NCBI RefSeq assembly: GCF_030250645.1
Contig: NZ_JASSVS010000005.1
Coordinates: 124,001-188,000 of the forward strand
DNA length: 64,000 nucleotides
Direction of reading: 5' to 3'
Origin: Marinobacter azerbaijanicus
GTDB lineage: Bacteria; Pseudomonadota; Gammaproteobacteria; Pseudomonadales; Oleiphilaceae
A program made the translations under genes and the position numbers. Positions 28,267-36,862 of this stretch are shown one piece after another. Positions within the stretch are counted from its first letter, which is position 1; each line of letters opens with the position of its first letter. The notes below the pieces were generated by a model. That model had not been told where the DNA came from. It saw only the letters and a program-made list of their open reading frames with translations, and searched no databases.

Positions 28267-28305
28267 CATGATTGACTAAGTTTCGACCATGATGGACTAT
28301 ATTTC
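28267..28305. promoter_or_regulatory. AraC-type direct-repeat operator between mmsA and its regulator
   Basis: Two copies of an 18-base word, CATGATTGACTAAGTTTC at 28267-28284 and CATGATGGACTATATTTC at 28288-28305, match at 15 of 18 positions and start 21 bases apart, two helical turns. This is the geometry bound by AraC/XylS activators. The second copy overlaps a TATATT box at 28298-28303 that could be the -10 of the regulator gene, so the site may both activate mmsA and limit the regulator. Confidence 0.75.
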
Positions 28306-28332
28306 GGAAATGGAACAAAGCAGCCAACCACC

Positions 28333-29208
28333 ATGACCAAAACATCACAGTGGCCCGTACCGCCGGACAGTATTCGCTATGTCATCCCTGACCCGGTAAT
28401 CCGTACCCTGTCACGACACCCTCTGACCCGCGACCTGTACCCGCTGGCGTTCGGTCACTACCGCCGCGCAGCGGGTCACCACATGCACCGGGAACACCAC
28501 AATGACGATCTTTTGATCCATTGCACGGAAGGGGAAGCCTACCTGAGTATCGAGGACGAGCCCTGCGTGGTCCGGGCCGGTGACCTGGTCCTGCTACCTG
28601 CCGGAGCTGCCCACCGCTACACCGCCGCACCGGAGAACCCATGGACAATCCATTGGGTGCATTACGCTGGCCCACTGGCGGAACCTTTTCGCGAACACAT
28701 GGGATTTACCGAGGGTGTGCGCATTCAGCACATCGGGCGACAGCCCAGGCTGCTGGTGGACTTCAACGGCCTGCTGTCGGTAAGACAGACCGGCTTCCGC
28801 ACTCCCGGCCTGGTCCACGTGGCCAACCGTTTGCGGCAGTTGCTGGCGGCGGTTCCTCTGAGCGTAGGCGAAGCCGGCCATGCCCATCAGCCGGACCTGG
28901 ACTTAATCCACAATTTCATGCGGGAACATCTGGACGAGCGCATTACCCTGAGCCAGCTGGCGGACCTCACCGGCCTGTCGCCCGCCCATTTCGCCACCCG
29001 CTACCGGGCCCTGACAGGAGTTTCTCCCATTCAGCATTTTTTGCACCTGAAAGTGGAACAGGCCTGCCAGCTGCTGGACACCACGGACCATTCCTTTACC
29101 CAGATCAGCAGCATGCTGGGGTATGACGACAACTACTATTTCTCGCGACTGTTCAAGAAAGTCATGGGCCAGTCCCCCACCGACTACCGGCACACCCACC
29201 GCCATTGA
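28333..29208 (+). CDS. AraC-family transcriptional regulator (MmsR-like)
   Basis: A 291-residue regulator. The N-terminal cupin-like AraC ligand domain shows 'DDLLIHCTEGEAYLSIED' and 'VVRAGDLVLLPAGAAHRYTA'. The C-terminal double helix-turn-helix spans about residues 190-288: 'ITLSQLADLTGLSPAHFATR' and 'SFTQISSMLGYDDNYYFSRL'. It is divergent from mmsA, as MmsR is beside mmsAB in Pseudomonas aeruginosa, and a direct repeat suitable for it lies in the 150-base gap. A valine breakdown product is the probable inducer. Confidence 0.87.
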   Translation: MTKTSQWPVPPDSIRYVIPDPVIRTLSRHPLTRDLYPLAFGHYRRAAGHHMHREHHNDDLLIHCTEGEAYLSIEDEPCVVRAGDLVLLPAGAAHRYTAAPENPWTIHWVHYAGPLAEPFREHMGFTEGVRIQHIGRQPRLLVDFNGLLSVRQTGFRTPGLVHVANRLRQLLAAVPLSVGEAGHAHQPDLDLIHNFMREHLDERITLSQLADLTGLSPAHFATRYRALTGVSPIQHFLHLKVEQACQLLDTTDHSFTQISSMLGYDDNYYFSRLFKKVMGQSPTDYRHTHRH

Positions 29209-29304
29209 TAATGGCCTGCCTGCCATCCTTGTTGCCGCTGTAAAGCAAAGTGCATACTGGGCAATCGTCATCTGGTGCCACAAAAATAAACTCAGGAGAG
29301 CCCT

Positions 29305-30111
29305 GTGTCTCACCCACCCGTCTACACTGAAAGCCATGGCGCTGTTCTTACCATCGTCATTAACCGCCCCGAGAAACGGAATGCCGTTGATCGCCAGACC
29401 GCCAACGCCCTTCGTCAGGCCTTTACCGAGTTTGAAGAAAATGAGGCATTGAAGGTGGCCGTACTCTGGGGTGCGGGTGGCAACTTCTGCGCCGGGGCGG
29501 ATCTGGAGGCCATCGGTGATCCCGAGAGGCGTAACGACATTGAAGGAACCGGAACAGCGCCAGGCCCCATGGGGCCGTCCCGCATGGCGCTCTCCAAACC
29601 CGTCATTGCAGCAGTGTCCGGATACGCGGTAGCCGGTGGTCTGGAACTGGCGCTGATGTGCGATTTGCGGGTGGCGGAAAAATCCGCTACTTTCGGCGTT
29701 TTCTGTCGCCGCTGGGGCGTCCCCCTGATTGACGGCGGGACTGTACGCCTGCCGCGAATCGTCGGCCACGGCAACGCCATGGACATGATCCTGACCGGGC
29801 GGCCCGTCGACGCCGAAGAAGCAAAAACCATGGGGCTGGCAAACAGGGTTGTTGCAGATGGGGAGGCTCGCCCGGCTGCAGAAGCCCTGGCAGCAGACAT
29901 TGCCGGCTTCCCTCAGAAATGCCTGCGGGCCGATCGACTTTCAGCTATTCACCAGTGGGACATGAAACTGTCAGAAGCGTTGGCTGCAGAGGGCGCCGGC
30001 GGCTACCCTGTAGTATTCGAAGAAGCCATTGAGGGCGCTGGCCGGTTCGCCAGCGGAGCCGGACGCCACGGGGCGTTCAACAATCCCGACAACCCCAGCG
30101 AGCTTTCATGA
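29305..30111 (+). CDS. Enoyl-CoA hydratase/isomerase family protein (crotonase)
   Basis: A 268-residue crotonase-fold protein. It is read from a GTG at 29305 with AGGAG six bases upstream. 'NRPEKRNAVDRQTANALRQA', 'FCAGADLEAIGD' and 'GYAVAGGLELALMCDLRVAE' are family marks. The usual catalytic Glu segment is replaced by 'VFCRRWGVPLIDGGTVRLPR', so activity may differ from a standard hydratase. It overlaps the metallophosphoesterase by four bases and so shares a transcript with repair-like genes rather than with the valine genes on the other strand. Confidence 0.82.
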   Translation: MSHPPVYTESHGAVLTIVINRPEKRNAVDRQTANALRQAFTEFEENEALKVAVLWGAGGNFCAGADLEAIGDPERRNDIEGTGTAPGPMGPSRMALSKPVIAAVSGYAVAGGLELALMCDLRVAEKSATFGVFCRRWGVPLIDGGTVRLPRIVGHGNAMDMILTGRPVDAEEAKTMGLANRVVADGEARPAAEALAADIAGFPQKCLRADRLSAIHQWDMKLSEALAAEGAGGYPVVFEEAIEGAGRFASGAGRHGAFNNPDNPSELS

Positions 30112-30764
30112 GACTGGTCTGCATATCGGACACACACAGCATGCACCGCCAGGTTCCGGTGCCGGATGGCGACATCCTGATCCACGCCGGCGACTGCCTC
30201 GGCGTGGGCACCCTTGAGGAACTGGAAGACCTGGACAACTGGTTTTCCGAACAGCCGCACCGTCACAAGATTCTCATCGCGGGCAACCACGACTGGTGCC
30301 TTCAGGATGAGCCGGAAGAGGCCGAAGCACTGGTCCGCAATGCGATTTACCTGCGGGACAGTGGCACTGAAATTGAGGGCCTGAAATTCTGGGGGAGTCC
30401 ATGGACTCCGGTATTTTTTGACTGGGCGTTCAACCTCGCGCGCGGCGAGGCCATTGCCGAACGCTGGGCACAGATTCCGGCCGACACCGACGTACTCATC
30501 ACCCATGGGCCTCCGGCAGGCATTCTCGATGAAGTAATAATGGCGACGCAGTCCCAGCAGATGATCTCAGCCAAACCATCCGAGTCTGTCGGCTGTGAAG
30601 ACCTGGCCCGGGAGCTGGAGCGGCTGAAACTGAAGATGCACATCTTCGGGCATATTCATGAGAGCCACGGCCAGGAAACCAGAAATGACTGCCTGTTTGT
30701 TAATGCCAGCACCTGCACAGCCAACTACAAGCCGCTGAATCCGCCCATCGTGGTGGACTTGTAG
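30108..30764 (+). CDS. Calcineurin-like metallophosphoesterase
   Basis: A 218-residue binuclear metal phosphoesterase. Metal-binding motifs appear in order: 'ISDTHSMH' (residues 6-13), 'LIHAGDCLG' (about 24-32), 'LIAGNHDWC' (about 57-65), 'LITHGPP' and 'HIFGHIHESHG'. Members of this short subgroup act on cyclic nucleotides, nucleotides or DNA ends, and the substrate cannot be read from sequence. It overlaps the crotonase start-stop by four bases and lies 11 bases upstream of the FAN1-type nuclease, so a nucleic acid role is possible. Confidence 0.85.
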   Translation: MRLVCISDTHSMHRQVPVPDGDILIHAGDCLGVGTLEELEDLDNWFSEQPHRHKILIAGNHDWCLQDEPEEAEALVRNAIYLRDSGTEIEGLKFWGSPWTPVFFDWAFNLARGEAIAERWAQIPADTDVLITHGPPAGILDEVIMATQSQQMISAKPSESVGCEDLARELERLKLKMHIFGHIHESHGQETRNDCLFVNASTCTANYKPLNPPIVVDL

Positions 30765-30775
30765 TACGGGGAACC

Positions 30776-32482
30776 ATGAAGTCCGAACCAGCCCCGCACT
30801 CATCCGTTCCCGGCACCGCCGACCTGGACAATCCGCTGTATTACCTCGAAAACTTCGAGACGGTCGTGCGCTGGGTCCGGCAACACCACAGCGATCTGCT
30901 GACTGATGAAGAAACCGGGCTCATTGACAACCTGCTGGCACTGGGCCAGCCGGCACGGGCACTGCTGGCTCGAATGGTCATGCGCACCGGCGAATTGTTC
31001 CGGATTGAAAAACTCAACTACCCGGAACTGGGCCAGCCGGTGGCAGACGCAGCGAAAACGCTTTCTGGTGCTGGCTGGATTGAAGGTAACCCGAAAATCC
31101 CTCTGGCGGAGGTCTTTCGCCTGTTCACCCTGGCGGAACTGCGCCCTGCCCTCGCGGAGCGGATCTCCGCCGCCGGATTGCCCGCCAGAGCCGCCAAGGG
31201 GGTATTGAAAGACACGCTGATTCCACAGCACCCCACCCCCGCTCCCGTGGAACACTGGCTGCCGGAGACCCCGACACAGGTGATCCGACTGAACCACATG
31301 GACCTGTTTGATCGCCTTCGGCTGATGTTCTTTGGCAACCTGCGCCAGAACTGGTCTGACTTCGTGCTGGTGGAACTGGGTCACCAGCAATACGAACAGG
31401 TGCCGCTCTCCGCCGAATCCCGGGCATTCGATGAGCGTGCAGATGTGGACTGCTACCTGGTCATGCACCACTGCCGCGAGCGCCTGGACCAGGGCGACGC
31501 ACCGGAAACGGTCTGGCAGGACGTGCCGCCAGCCTCCGACAACCCCTGGCTGGAAAGCCGGCGTGGCCGCCTGCTGTTCGAACTGGGCAAGCTGGCAGAA
31601 CGTGGTGGCAACACGGATCTGGCGCTGACCGCCTACGGGCAAAGCGGCCACCGTGAAGCGCGACTACGGCAACTGCGCCTTCTGGAAAGGCTTAAGCGAT
31701 ACCGCGAAGCCTGGGATTTGGCCAGAGCCGCCGGAGACAATCCCAGGTTCAGCTCGGAAGAACAGGGGCTTGAGCGCATCCGGTCACGATTGGCCAGAAA
31801 ACTGGGAGAAACTGCCCCCCAAGCGCCCCAACGACCGGCGCTTGCCACCTTTACCCTGGAATTGGACAACCCCGAGGGACATTCGGTGGAGTGGGTAGCC
31901 CTGGAGCATCTGTCAGAACCCGGGGCCCCGGTTGCCTATGTGGAAAACACCCTGATCAACGGCCTGTTCGGCCTTTTGTGCTGGCGCGCTCTGTTTGCCC
32001 CGATCCCCGGTGCTTTCTTTCATCCGTTCCAAACCGGGCCAGTGGACCTGTACCGGGAGGATTTCGTCGATCGCCGGCAAGCGCTGTTCGATGAAGCCCT
32101 CGGGCATCTGACCAGCGGTCACTACAAATCCGGGATCCGCGACACCTGGCAACAGAAACAGGGCATTGCCTCGCCCTTCGTGCTCTGGCCGGTGCTCTCG
32201 GAGGAAATCCTGGAACTCGCTCTGGAATGCATTCCCGCCCGCCACCTGGAACTGGTGTTCCGGCGCCTGCTGGACAATCTTCGGGAACACCGTAGTGGCT
32301 TTCCCGATCTGATCCGTTTTCAACCTGGCCACCCGGACCCGAACCGGCGCTACGAGATGATCGAAGTCAAAGGCCCCGGCGACCGCCTGCAGGATCACCA
32401 GACCCGCTGGCTGGAGTTCTTTGTCAGCCACGATATTCCGGTATCCGTCTGTTATGTGCGCTGGGCTGGGGCCGCGGAATGA
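30776..32482 (+). CDS. FAN1-type VRR-NUC structure-specific nuclease
   Basis: A 568-residue protein ending in a VRR-NUC domain. The catalytic PD-(D/E)XK core is visible: Pro510-Asp511 in 'FPDLIRF', Glu530 and Lys532 in 'IEVKGPGDRLQDHQTRW'. The long helical N-terminus, with 'FRIEKLNYPELGQPV' and TPR-like repeats around residues 265-340, matches bacterial FAN1 homologues such as that of Pseudomonas. FAN1 cuts 5' flaps and unhooks interstrand crosslinks. A GGGGAA site precedes the ATG, and the stop overlaps the downstream helicase by four bases (ATGA), which ties the two functions. Confidence 0.88.
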   Translation: MKSEPAPHSSVPGTADLDNPLYYLENFETVVRWVRQHHSDLLTDEETGLIDNLLALGQPARALLARMVMRTGELFRIEKLNYPELGQPVADAAKTLSGAGWIEGNPKIPLAEVFRLFTLAELRPALAERISAAGLPARAAKGVLKDTLIPQHPTPAPVEHWLPETPTQVIRLNHMDLFDRLRLMFFGNLRQNWSDFVLVELGHQQYEQVPLSAESRAFDERADVDCYLVMHHCRERLDQGDAPETVWQDVPPASDNPWLESRRGRLLFELGKLAERGGNTDLALTAYGQSGHREARLRQLRLLERLKRYREAWDLARAAGDNPRFSSEEQGLERIRSRLARKLGETAPQAPQRPALATFTLELDNPEGHSVEWVALEHLSEPGAPVAYVENTLINGLFGLLCWRALFAPIPGAFFHPFQTGPVDLYREDFVDRRQALFDEALGHLTSGHYKSGIRDTWQQKQGIASPFVLWPVLSEEILELALECIPARHLELVFRRLLDNLREHRSGFPDLIRFQPGHPDPNRRYEMIEVKGPGDRLQDHQTRWLEFFVSHDIPVSVCYVRWAGAAE

Positions 32483-34758
32483 GTGAACTCAAGGTCGCGG
32501 CACGAACCCTCTGTGAATTCGCGGCCCGCAAGGGTGACCTGGATTTGCGCTACACGCCCGCTCCCACATCGGAAGAGGGCATAGCCGGTCATGGCGCGGT
32601 ACAGGCCCGGCGCGGCCCGAGGTACCAGAGCGAGCTTGCCCTGGCCGCCCAGTGCGGCAACCTGATGGTCAGCGGTCGGGCCGATGGTTACGATCCGATT
32701 GCCGGGCGCCTGGAAGAAATCAAGACCCACCGGGGCGACCTGTCCCGGGTACGTGAAGCCCAGCGTAACCTTCACCGTGCACAGTTGCGGGTTTACGGTG
32801 CGATGCTGTGCCGACAGGAAAAGCTCAAACAGATCGACCTGGCCCTGATCTATTACGACGTGGGCAAGGACAGGGAAACACCTGTCACCGAAACTGCCAG
32901 CGCCGACGAGCTCTGGCAGGAACTGGAACAGCTCTGTGCCATCTACAGCAGTTGGGCGCAACAGGAGGCCGCTCACAGAAAGACAAGAGACCAGGCCCTG
33001 TCGCGGCTCACGTTCCCTTTTGCTGATTTCCGACCACAGCAACGGCCTCTGGCCGAAACCGTATACCGGAACAGTCTTCGCAATCGCAAGCTGCTTCTGG
33101 AAGCCCCCACCGGCCTGGGCAAGACCCTGGGCACCCTGTTTCCGGCGCTGATGGCCATGCCGGCAGCCGGCCAGGACCGGCTGTTCTATCTCACCAGCCG
33201 CAACACCGCCCGCCACCTGGCGGTGGATGCTGTCCACCTGCTGCGGGAGAAACAGCCCGGTGCACTGCCATTGCGAACCCTCGAGCTGGTGGCGAAGGAT
33301 CATGCCTGCGAACACCCGGACAAGGCGTGTCACGGGGACGCCTGCCCCCTGGCCAAAGGCTTCTTCGACCGGCTGCCTGCTGCCCGGGCCGACGCGGCCA
33401 GTCACACCGGCGCCCTGACACAGCAAGTACTGGCAGACATCGCCAGCCACCATGGTATCTGCCCCTATTTCCTGGCCCAGGAAATGGCCCGCTGGTGCGA
33501 TGTGGTGGTGGCGGATGTAAACCGTATGTTCGACCAGTCCGCCCTGCTTCATGCCCTGGTCCGGCAGAATGACTGGAAAGCCAGTCTACTGATTGACGAA
33601 GCCCACAATCTGGTGGACCGGGCCCGGGGCATGTATTCGGTGGAATTGAGCCAGGCGCGCCTGCTGCGGATCCGGCGCCAGGCACCCAAAGCCCTGAAAT
33701 CCCAGCTGGACGGAGTATCCCGCGCCTGGCAATCGGTGATCCGCGACCATGCCCCGGACATCACCCGTGATCCGGTGATACTGGATAACCTGCCCGGCTC
33801 ACTCACCGGCGCACTGAACCGACTGGTATCCGCGATTACCGACTATCTGGCCGACCACCCACCGGATCTGGCACTGCAGGAACTGATGTTCGAAAGCCTG
33901 GCCTTTACCAGACTGGCAGAGGTGTTCGGCGATCACTCCCTGTGCGAGCTGGTCAGGCCCGGCAGAGGCAAGGCACAACTGGCCATCCGCAACCTGATTC
34001 CGGCGGATTTTCTCAGCCCCCGGTTCGAGTCGGCCGACAGCACCCTGCTGTTCTCCGCTACCCTGTCGCCCGGAATCTACTACCGTGACCTGCTGGGCAT
34101 GCCTGAAGACACCTGTTTCCAGTCCTTGCCAGGCCCTTTTTCCGCTGACCAGCTGGAGGTGCACTTCACGCCCCACATCAGTACCCGTCAGGCGGACAGA
34201 GAGCGTTCCCTTGTGCCCATTGCCGAACTCATCGCCGGGCAGTACCGGCAGCGGCCTGGCAACTATCTTGCCTTCTTCAGCAGCTTTGCCTACCTCAACC
34301 GCGTGCGGGACACCCTGGCTGACCTTGCCCCGGACATTCCTCTGCGGGCCCAGCAGCCAGGCATGTCCGGTGAGGAGCGCACCGCATTTCTGGACGGTTT
34401 CCGGGACACCAACTCCGGCGTTGCCTTTGCGGTACTCGGTGGGGTTTTCAGCGAAGGCATCGACCTGCCCGGCGACCGCCTGATCGGCGCCTTCGTGGCA
34501 ACCCTGGGTCTGCCACCGTTCGACGCGTGGCACGAGATACTGCGTCAGCGACTGGAACAGAGATTCGGTGCCGGCCAGGCTTACACCTACCTGATTCCCG
34601 GCCTTCAGAAAGTCGCCCAGGCCGCCGGAAGGGTCATCCGCACCCCGGAAGACCGGGGCGTGATCTGGCTGATTGACGATCGGTTCCTGCAGCCCGACAT
34701 CCGCCAGTTGCTTCCGGGCTGGTGGATCACGGACAGCAATACCGACCACTCCCTATAA
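32479..34758 (+). CDS. Fe-S XPD/DinG-like DNA helicase with N-terminal PD-(D/E)XK nuclease-like domain
   Basis: A 759-residue superfamily 2 helicase. The N-terminal 130 residues look like a Cas4/RecB-type nuclease: Asp69 in 'VSGRADGYD', Glu80 and Lys82 in 'LEEIKTHRG', then a QxxxY-like '[11 protein letters not shown]'. Walker A is 'EAPTGLGKT' (208-216), four Cys at 277, 284, 289 and 328 are placed as in the XPD/FANCJ Fe-S domain, and the DEAH box is at 373-376. The C-terminal half carries '[20 protein letters not shown]' and '[20 protein letters not shown]'. Coupled to FAN1 by a four-base overlap, it likely opens DNA at damaged sites for that nuclease. Confidence 0.88.
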   Translation: MSELKVAARTLCEFAARKGDLDLRYTPAPTSEEGIAGHGAVQARRGPRYQSELALAAQCGNLMVSGRADGYDPIAGRLEEIKTHRGDLSRVREAQRNLHRAQLRVYGAMLCRQEKLKQIDLALIYYDVGKDRETPVTETASADELWQELEQLCAIYSSWAQQEAAHRKTRDQALSRLTFPFADFRPQQRPLAETVYRNSLRNRKLLLEAPTGLGKTLGTLFPALMAMPAAGQDRLFYLTSRNTARHLAVDAVHLLREKQPGALPLRTLELVAKDHACEHPDKACHGDACPLAKGFFDRLPAARADAASHTGALTQQVLADIASHHGICPYFLAQEMARWCDVVVADVNRMFDQSALLHALVRQNDWKASLLIDEAHNLVDRARGMYSVELSQARLLRIRRQAPKALKSQLDGVSRAWQSVIRDHAPDITRDPVILDNLPGSLTGALNRLVSAITDYLADHPPDLALQELMFESLAFTRLAEVFGDHSLCELVRPGRGKAQLAIRNLIPADFLSPRFESADSTLLFSATLSPGIYYRDLLGMPEDTCFQSLPGPFSADQLEVHFTPHISTRQADRERSLVPIAELIAGQYRQRPGNYLAFFSSFAYLNRVRDTLADLAPDIPLRAQQPGMSGEERTAFLDGFRDTNSGVAFAVLGGVFSEGIDLPGDRLIGAFVATLGLPPFDAWHEILRQRLEQRFGAGQAYTYLIPGLQKVAQAAGRVIRTPEDRGVIWLIDDRFLQPDIRQLLPGWWITDSNTDHSL

Positions 34759-34814
34759 GGGCATGCCCGCCGGTTTTTGTTATGCTGCGGGATAGTTCAG
34801 AATCGGAGCATTCA

Positions 34815-35819
34815 ATGTCGCAGTCTTCTAACGTCCAGTTTCCCGCCTACTCCCTTCTGGAGCTGGCCTCGGTTCGCGAAGGTGACTCTGTCGGCCAGAC
34901 CCTCGCCAACAGTGTGGCCTATGCCAGACATGCAGAAAGCCTCGGTTTCAGGCGCTTCTGGCTGGCCGAACATCACAACATGGAGGGTATCAGCAGCTCG
35001 GCAACCGCAGTTCTGGTCGGTCATATAGCGGGTGCGACGGAGACGCTGCGAGTGGGCTCCGGCGGAATCATGCTGCCCAATCACCCGCCGCTGGTGATTG
35101 CCGAACAGTTCGGCACCCTGGAAAGCCTCTACCCGGGGCGGATCGACCTGGGCCTGGGCCGGGCGCCAGGCACCGACCCCATTACCAGCCGGGCTCTGCG
35201 CCGGGACGGCCTGGGGGCCGAGCAGTTCCCCGAAGACGTGGCCCGACTGCAGACCCTGCTGGGCCCACTTCAACCCGGCCAACAGGTAAAAGCCATTCCC
35301 GGCGCCGGTACCAATGTGCCCATCTGGCTGCTGGGCTCCAGCCTCTACAGCGCCCAGCTTGCCGCAATGCGGGGCCTGCCCTACGCCTTTGCCGGTCACT
35401 TTGCGCCGCGACTCTACCGGGAGGCGATCCAGACCTACAGGGATAACTTCCAGCCTTCGGATCAGTTGGACCGGCCCTATGTGATACTGGCTGTGCCGGC
35501 GATTCCAGCGGATACCGACGAAGAGGCGCAGTTCCTGGCCACCACCAGTTACCAGCGCATACTGTCCCTGTTCCGTGGTCAGCCCCTGTGGATGCGACCG
35601 CCAGTGAAGTCCATGGACGGTTTGTGGAACAGTGCCGAGAAGGCCGGCGTGAAAGACTTCCTGTCGCTGCAATTGCTGGGCGGCGAGGACAGCATGCGCG
35701 AGCAGTTGCAGCAATTGCTGCAGACCGTGGAAGTGGACGAGCTGATGTTTACGGTCGACCTGTACGACCCGGAAAAACGGCGGCACGCGCTGGACATTCT
35801 CGCGGCAACCCGACACTGA
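34815..35819 (+). CDS. LLM-class flavin-dependent oxidoreductase (luciferase-like)
   Basis: A 334-residue luciferase-like monooxygenase of the YhbW/MsnO8 type. '[20 protein letters not shown]' at about residues 40-59, '[20 protein letters not shown]' and '[14 protein letters not shown]' are strong family motifs for FMN/F420-type barrel enzymes. The ATG at 34815 has CGGAG six bases upstream; an earlier in-frame ATG lies inside the helicase gene and is rejected. The substrate is unknown. The hydrolase gene follows after 21 bases. Confidence 0.87.
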   Translation: MSQSSNVQFPAYSLLELASVREGDSVGQTLANSVAYARHAESLGFRRFWLAEHHNMEGISSSATAVLVGHIAGATETLRVGSGGIMLPNHPPLVIAEQFGTLESLYPGRIDLGLGRAPGTDPITSRALRRDGLGAEQFPEDVARLQTLLGPLQPGQQVKAIPGAGTNVPIWLLGSSLYSAQLAAMRGLPYAFAGHFAPRLYREAIQTYRDNFQPSDQLDRPYVILAVPAIPADTDEEAQFLATTSYQRILSLFRGQPLWMRPPVKSMDGLWNSAEKAGVKDFLSLQLLGGEDSMREQLQQLLQTVEVDELMFTVDLYDPEKRRHALDILAATRH

Positions 35820-35840
35820 ACCCGCTCACCAGAGGTGATC

Positions 35841-36371
35841 ATGGCGACATCTGGCATTCACGTATTCCTGTCCCACGGGCTGGAGAGCGGCCCCGGCGGC
35901 ACCAAAGTACAGGCCCTGAAAGCGGAAGCGGAGACCTTCCCGGGAGTAACCGCAATCGCCCTGGACCATCGCAGCACAAAAGTCCCGGCAGAACGCCTGC
36001 AACAAATGAAAGAGGCAATGGCGGATGCCGGAGCCGCGCCTGAACGCACCATCCTGGCTGGTTCCAGCATGGGTGGCTGGGTCTGCGCCCGCACCAGTGC
36101 ACAAACCCCGGTACTGGGGTGTTTCCTGCTGGCACCGGCATTGGCGATGTCCGCCTATCCCCAGTCCAGCCCGCAGATCCAGGCCCGGCATACCCAGATC
36201 ATTCACGGCTGGGACGACGATGTGGTGGCACCCATGCCGGTTATTGAACTGGCACGGGAACAGAGACTACCGATACTGATGCTGCCGGACGGCCACCGGC
36301 TGGAGAACAGCCTGGAGCGGCTGGTAGGTGAGTTCAGGGACTTCATGGCCACCTGCCTGGCCACCCACTGA
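35841..36371 (+). CDS. Small alpha/beta hydrolase, YqiA/UPF0227-like
   Basis: A 176-residue compact alpha/beta hydrolase. The opening 'HVFLSHGLESGPGGTKVQAL', the nucleophile elbow 'LAGSSMGGWVCA' with Ser at about residue 76, the acid in 'HGWDDDVVAPMPV', and the His in 'LPDGHRLENSLERL' form the catalytic set. I use the ATG 35841 with AGAGG upstream; a GTG two codons earlier is possible. Homologues are esterases of unclear role. It converges on the META lipoprotein gene, with three bases between the stops. Confidence 0.82.
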   Translation: MATSGIHVFLSHGLESGPGGTKVQALKAEAETFPGVTAIALDHRSTKVPAERLQQMKEAMADAGAAPERTILAGSSMGGWVCARTSAQTPVLGCFLLAPALAMSAYPQSSPQIQARHTQIIHGWDDDVVAPMPVIELAREQRLPILMLPDGHRLENSLERLVGEFRDFMATCLATH

Positions 36372-36374
36372 TCG

Positions 36375-36833
36375 CTATTTCATCCGCGTGGCTTCGAAAA
36401 CCGCCAGTTGCTGCCCATCCTCGCCCAGCAACCGCAGTTCGATACCGTCCAGATTGACCCCCACGGTCTTGGCGAATGCGGCAAACAGCAACTTTTCTGT
36501 CAGCTTGTCGGGGCAGGCCATACGGGTGCTGCTCATGGAATCGAACAGCAGGTTTTCGCCCCGCACCCGGTAGTTGCCCATGTACTGGTTACAACCACTG
36601 AAACCGCTTACCCGGCCATCGTCCAGGAACAGTATGTGGGGCTTCTTCTGATTGTCGGTTTCCGACACCGACTTGCCGGCTACGCTGACCAGTTGCCAGT
36701 AGGTGTTCGTCAACGGCATCGCGACAACCTCTCCGCCCGGCCCATCTGTAGCGGGCGAGCTTGTGCAACCGGTCAGCAACAACATAGCCAGCAGGGTTGC
36801 CAGATACCACGGGGCCCTCATTATTCCTTTCAT
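36375..36833 (-). CDS. META-domain (HslJ-like) lipoprotein
   Basis: A 152-residue envelope protein. A lipoprotein signal is visible at the N-terminus, 'LATLLAMLLLTGC', with the lipobox Cys at residue 23. The rest is one META/DUF306 domain: 'NTYWQLVSVAGKSV', 'FSGCNQYMGNYRV' and 'SSTRMACPDKLTEKLLFAAF', the last two carrying the conserved Cys pair. E. coli HslJ and Leishmania META proteins are homologues; the role is linked to stress or antibiotic resistance but not settled. A strong GGGAGGAAGGG site precedes the start, which is 29 bases after recD, so it may share that transcript. Confidence 0.85.
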   Translation of the reverse strand: MKGIMRAPWYLATLLAMLLLTGCTSSPATDGPGGEVVAMPLTNTYWQLVSVAGKSVSETDNQKKPHILFLDDGRVSGFSGCNQYMGNYRVRGENLLFDSMSSTRMACPDKLTEKLLFAAFAKTVGVNLDGIELRLLGEDGQQLAVFEATRMK

Positions 36834-36862
36834 ACCCTTCCTCCCATGTCATTTCTTTCCTG

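Noticed and set aside
29201..29215. GCCATT/AATGGC hairpin at the end of the AraC gene
   Set aside because: Six pairs with a three-base loop over the stop codon and no T tract; not convincing as a terminator.
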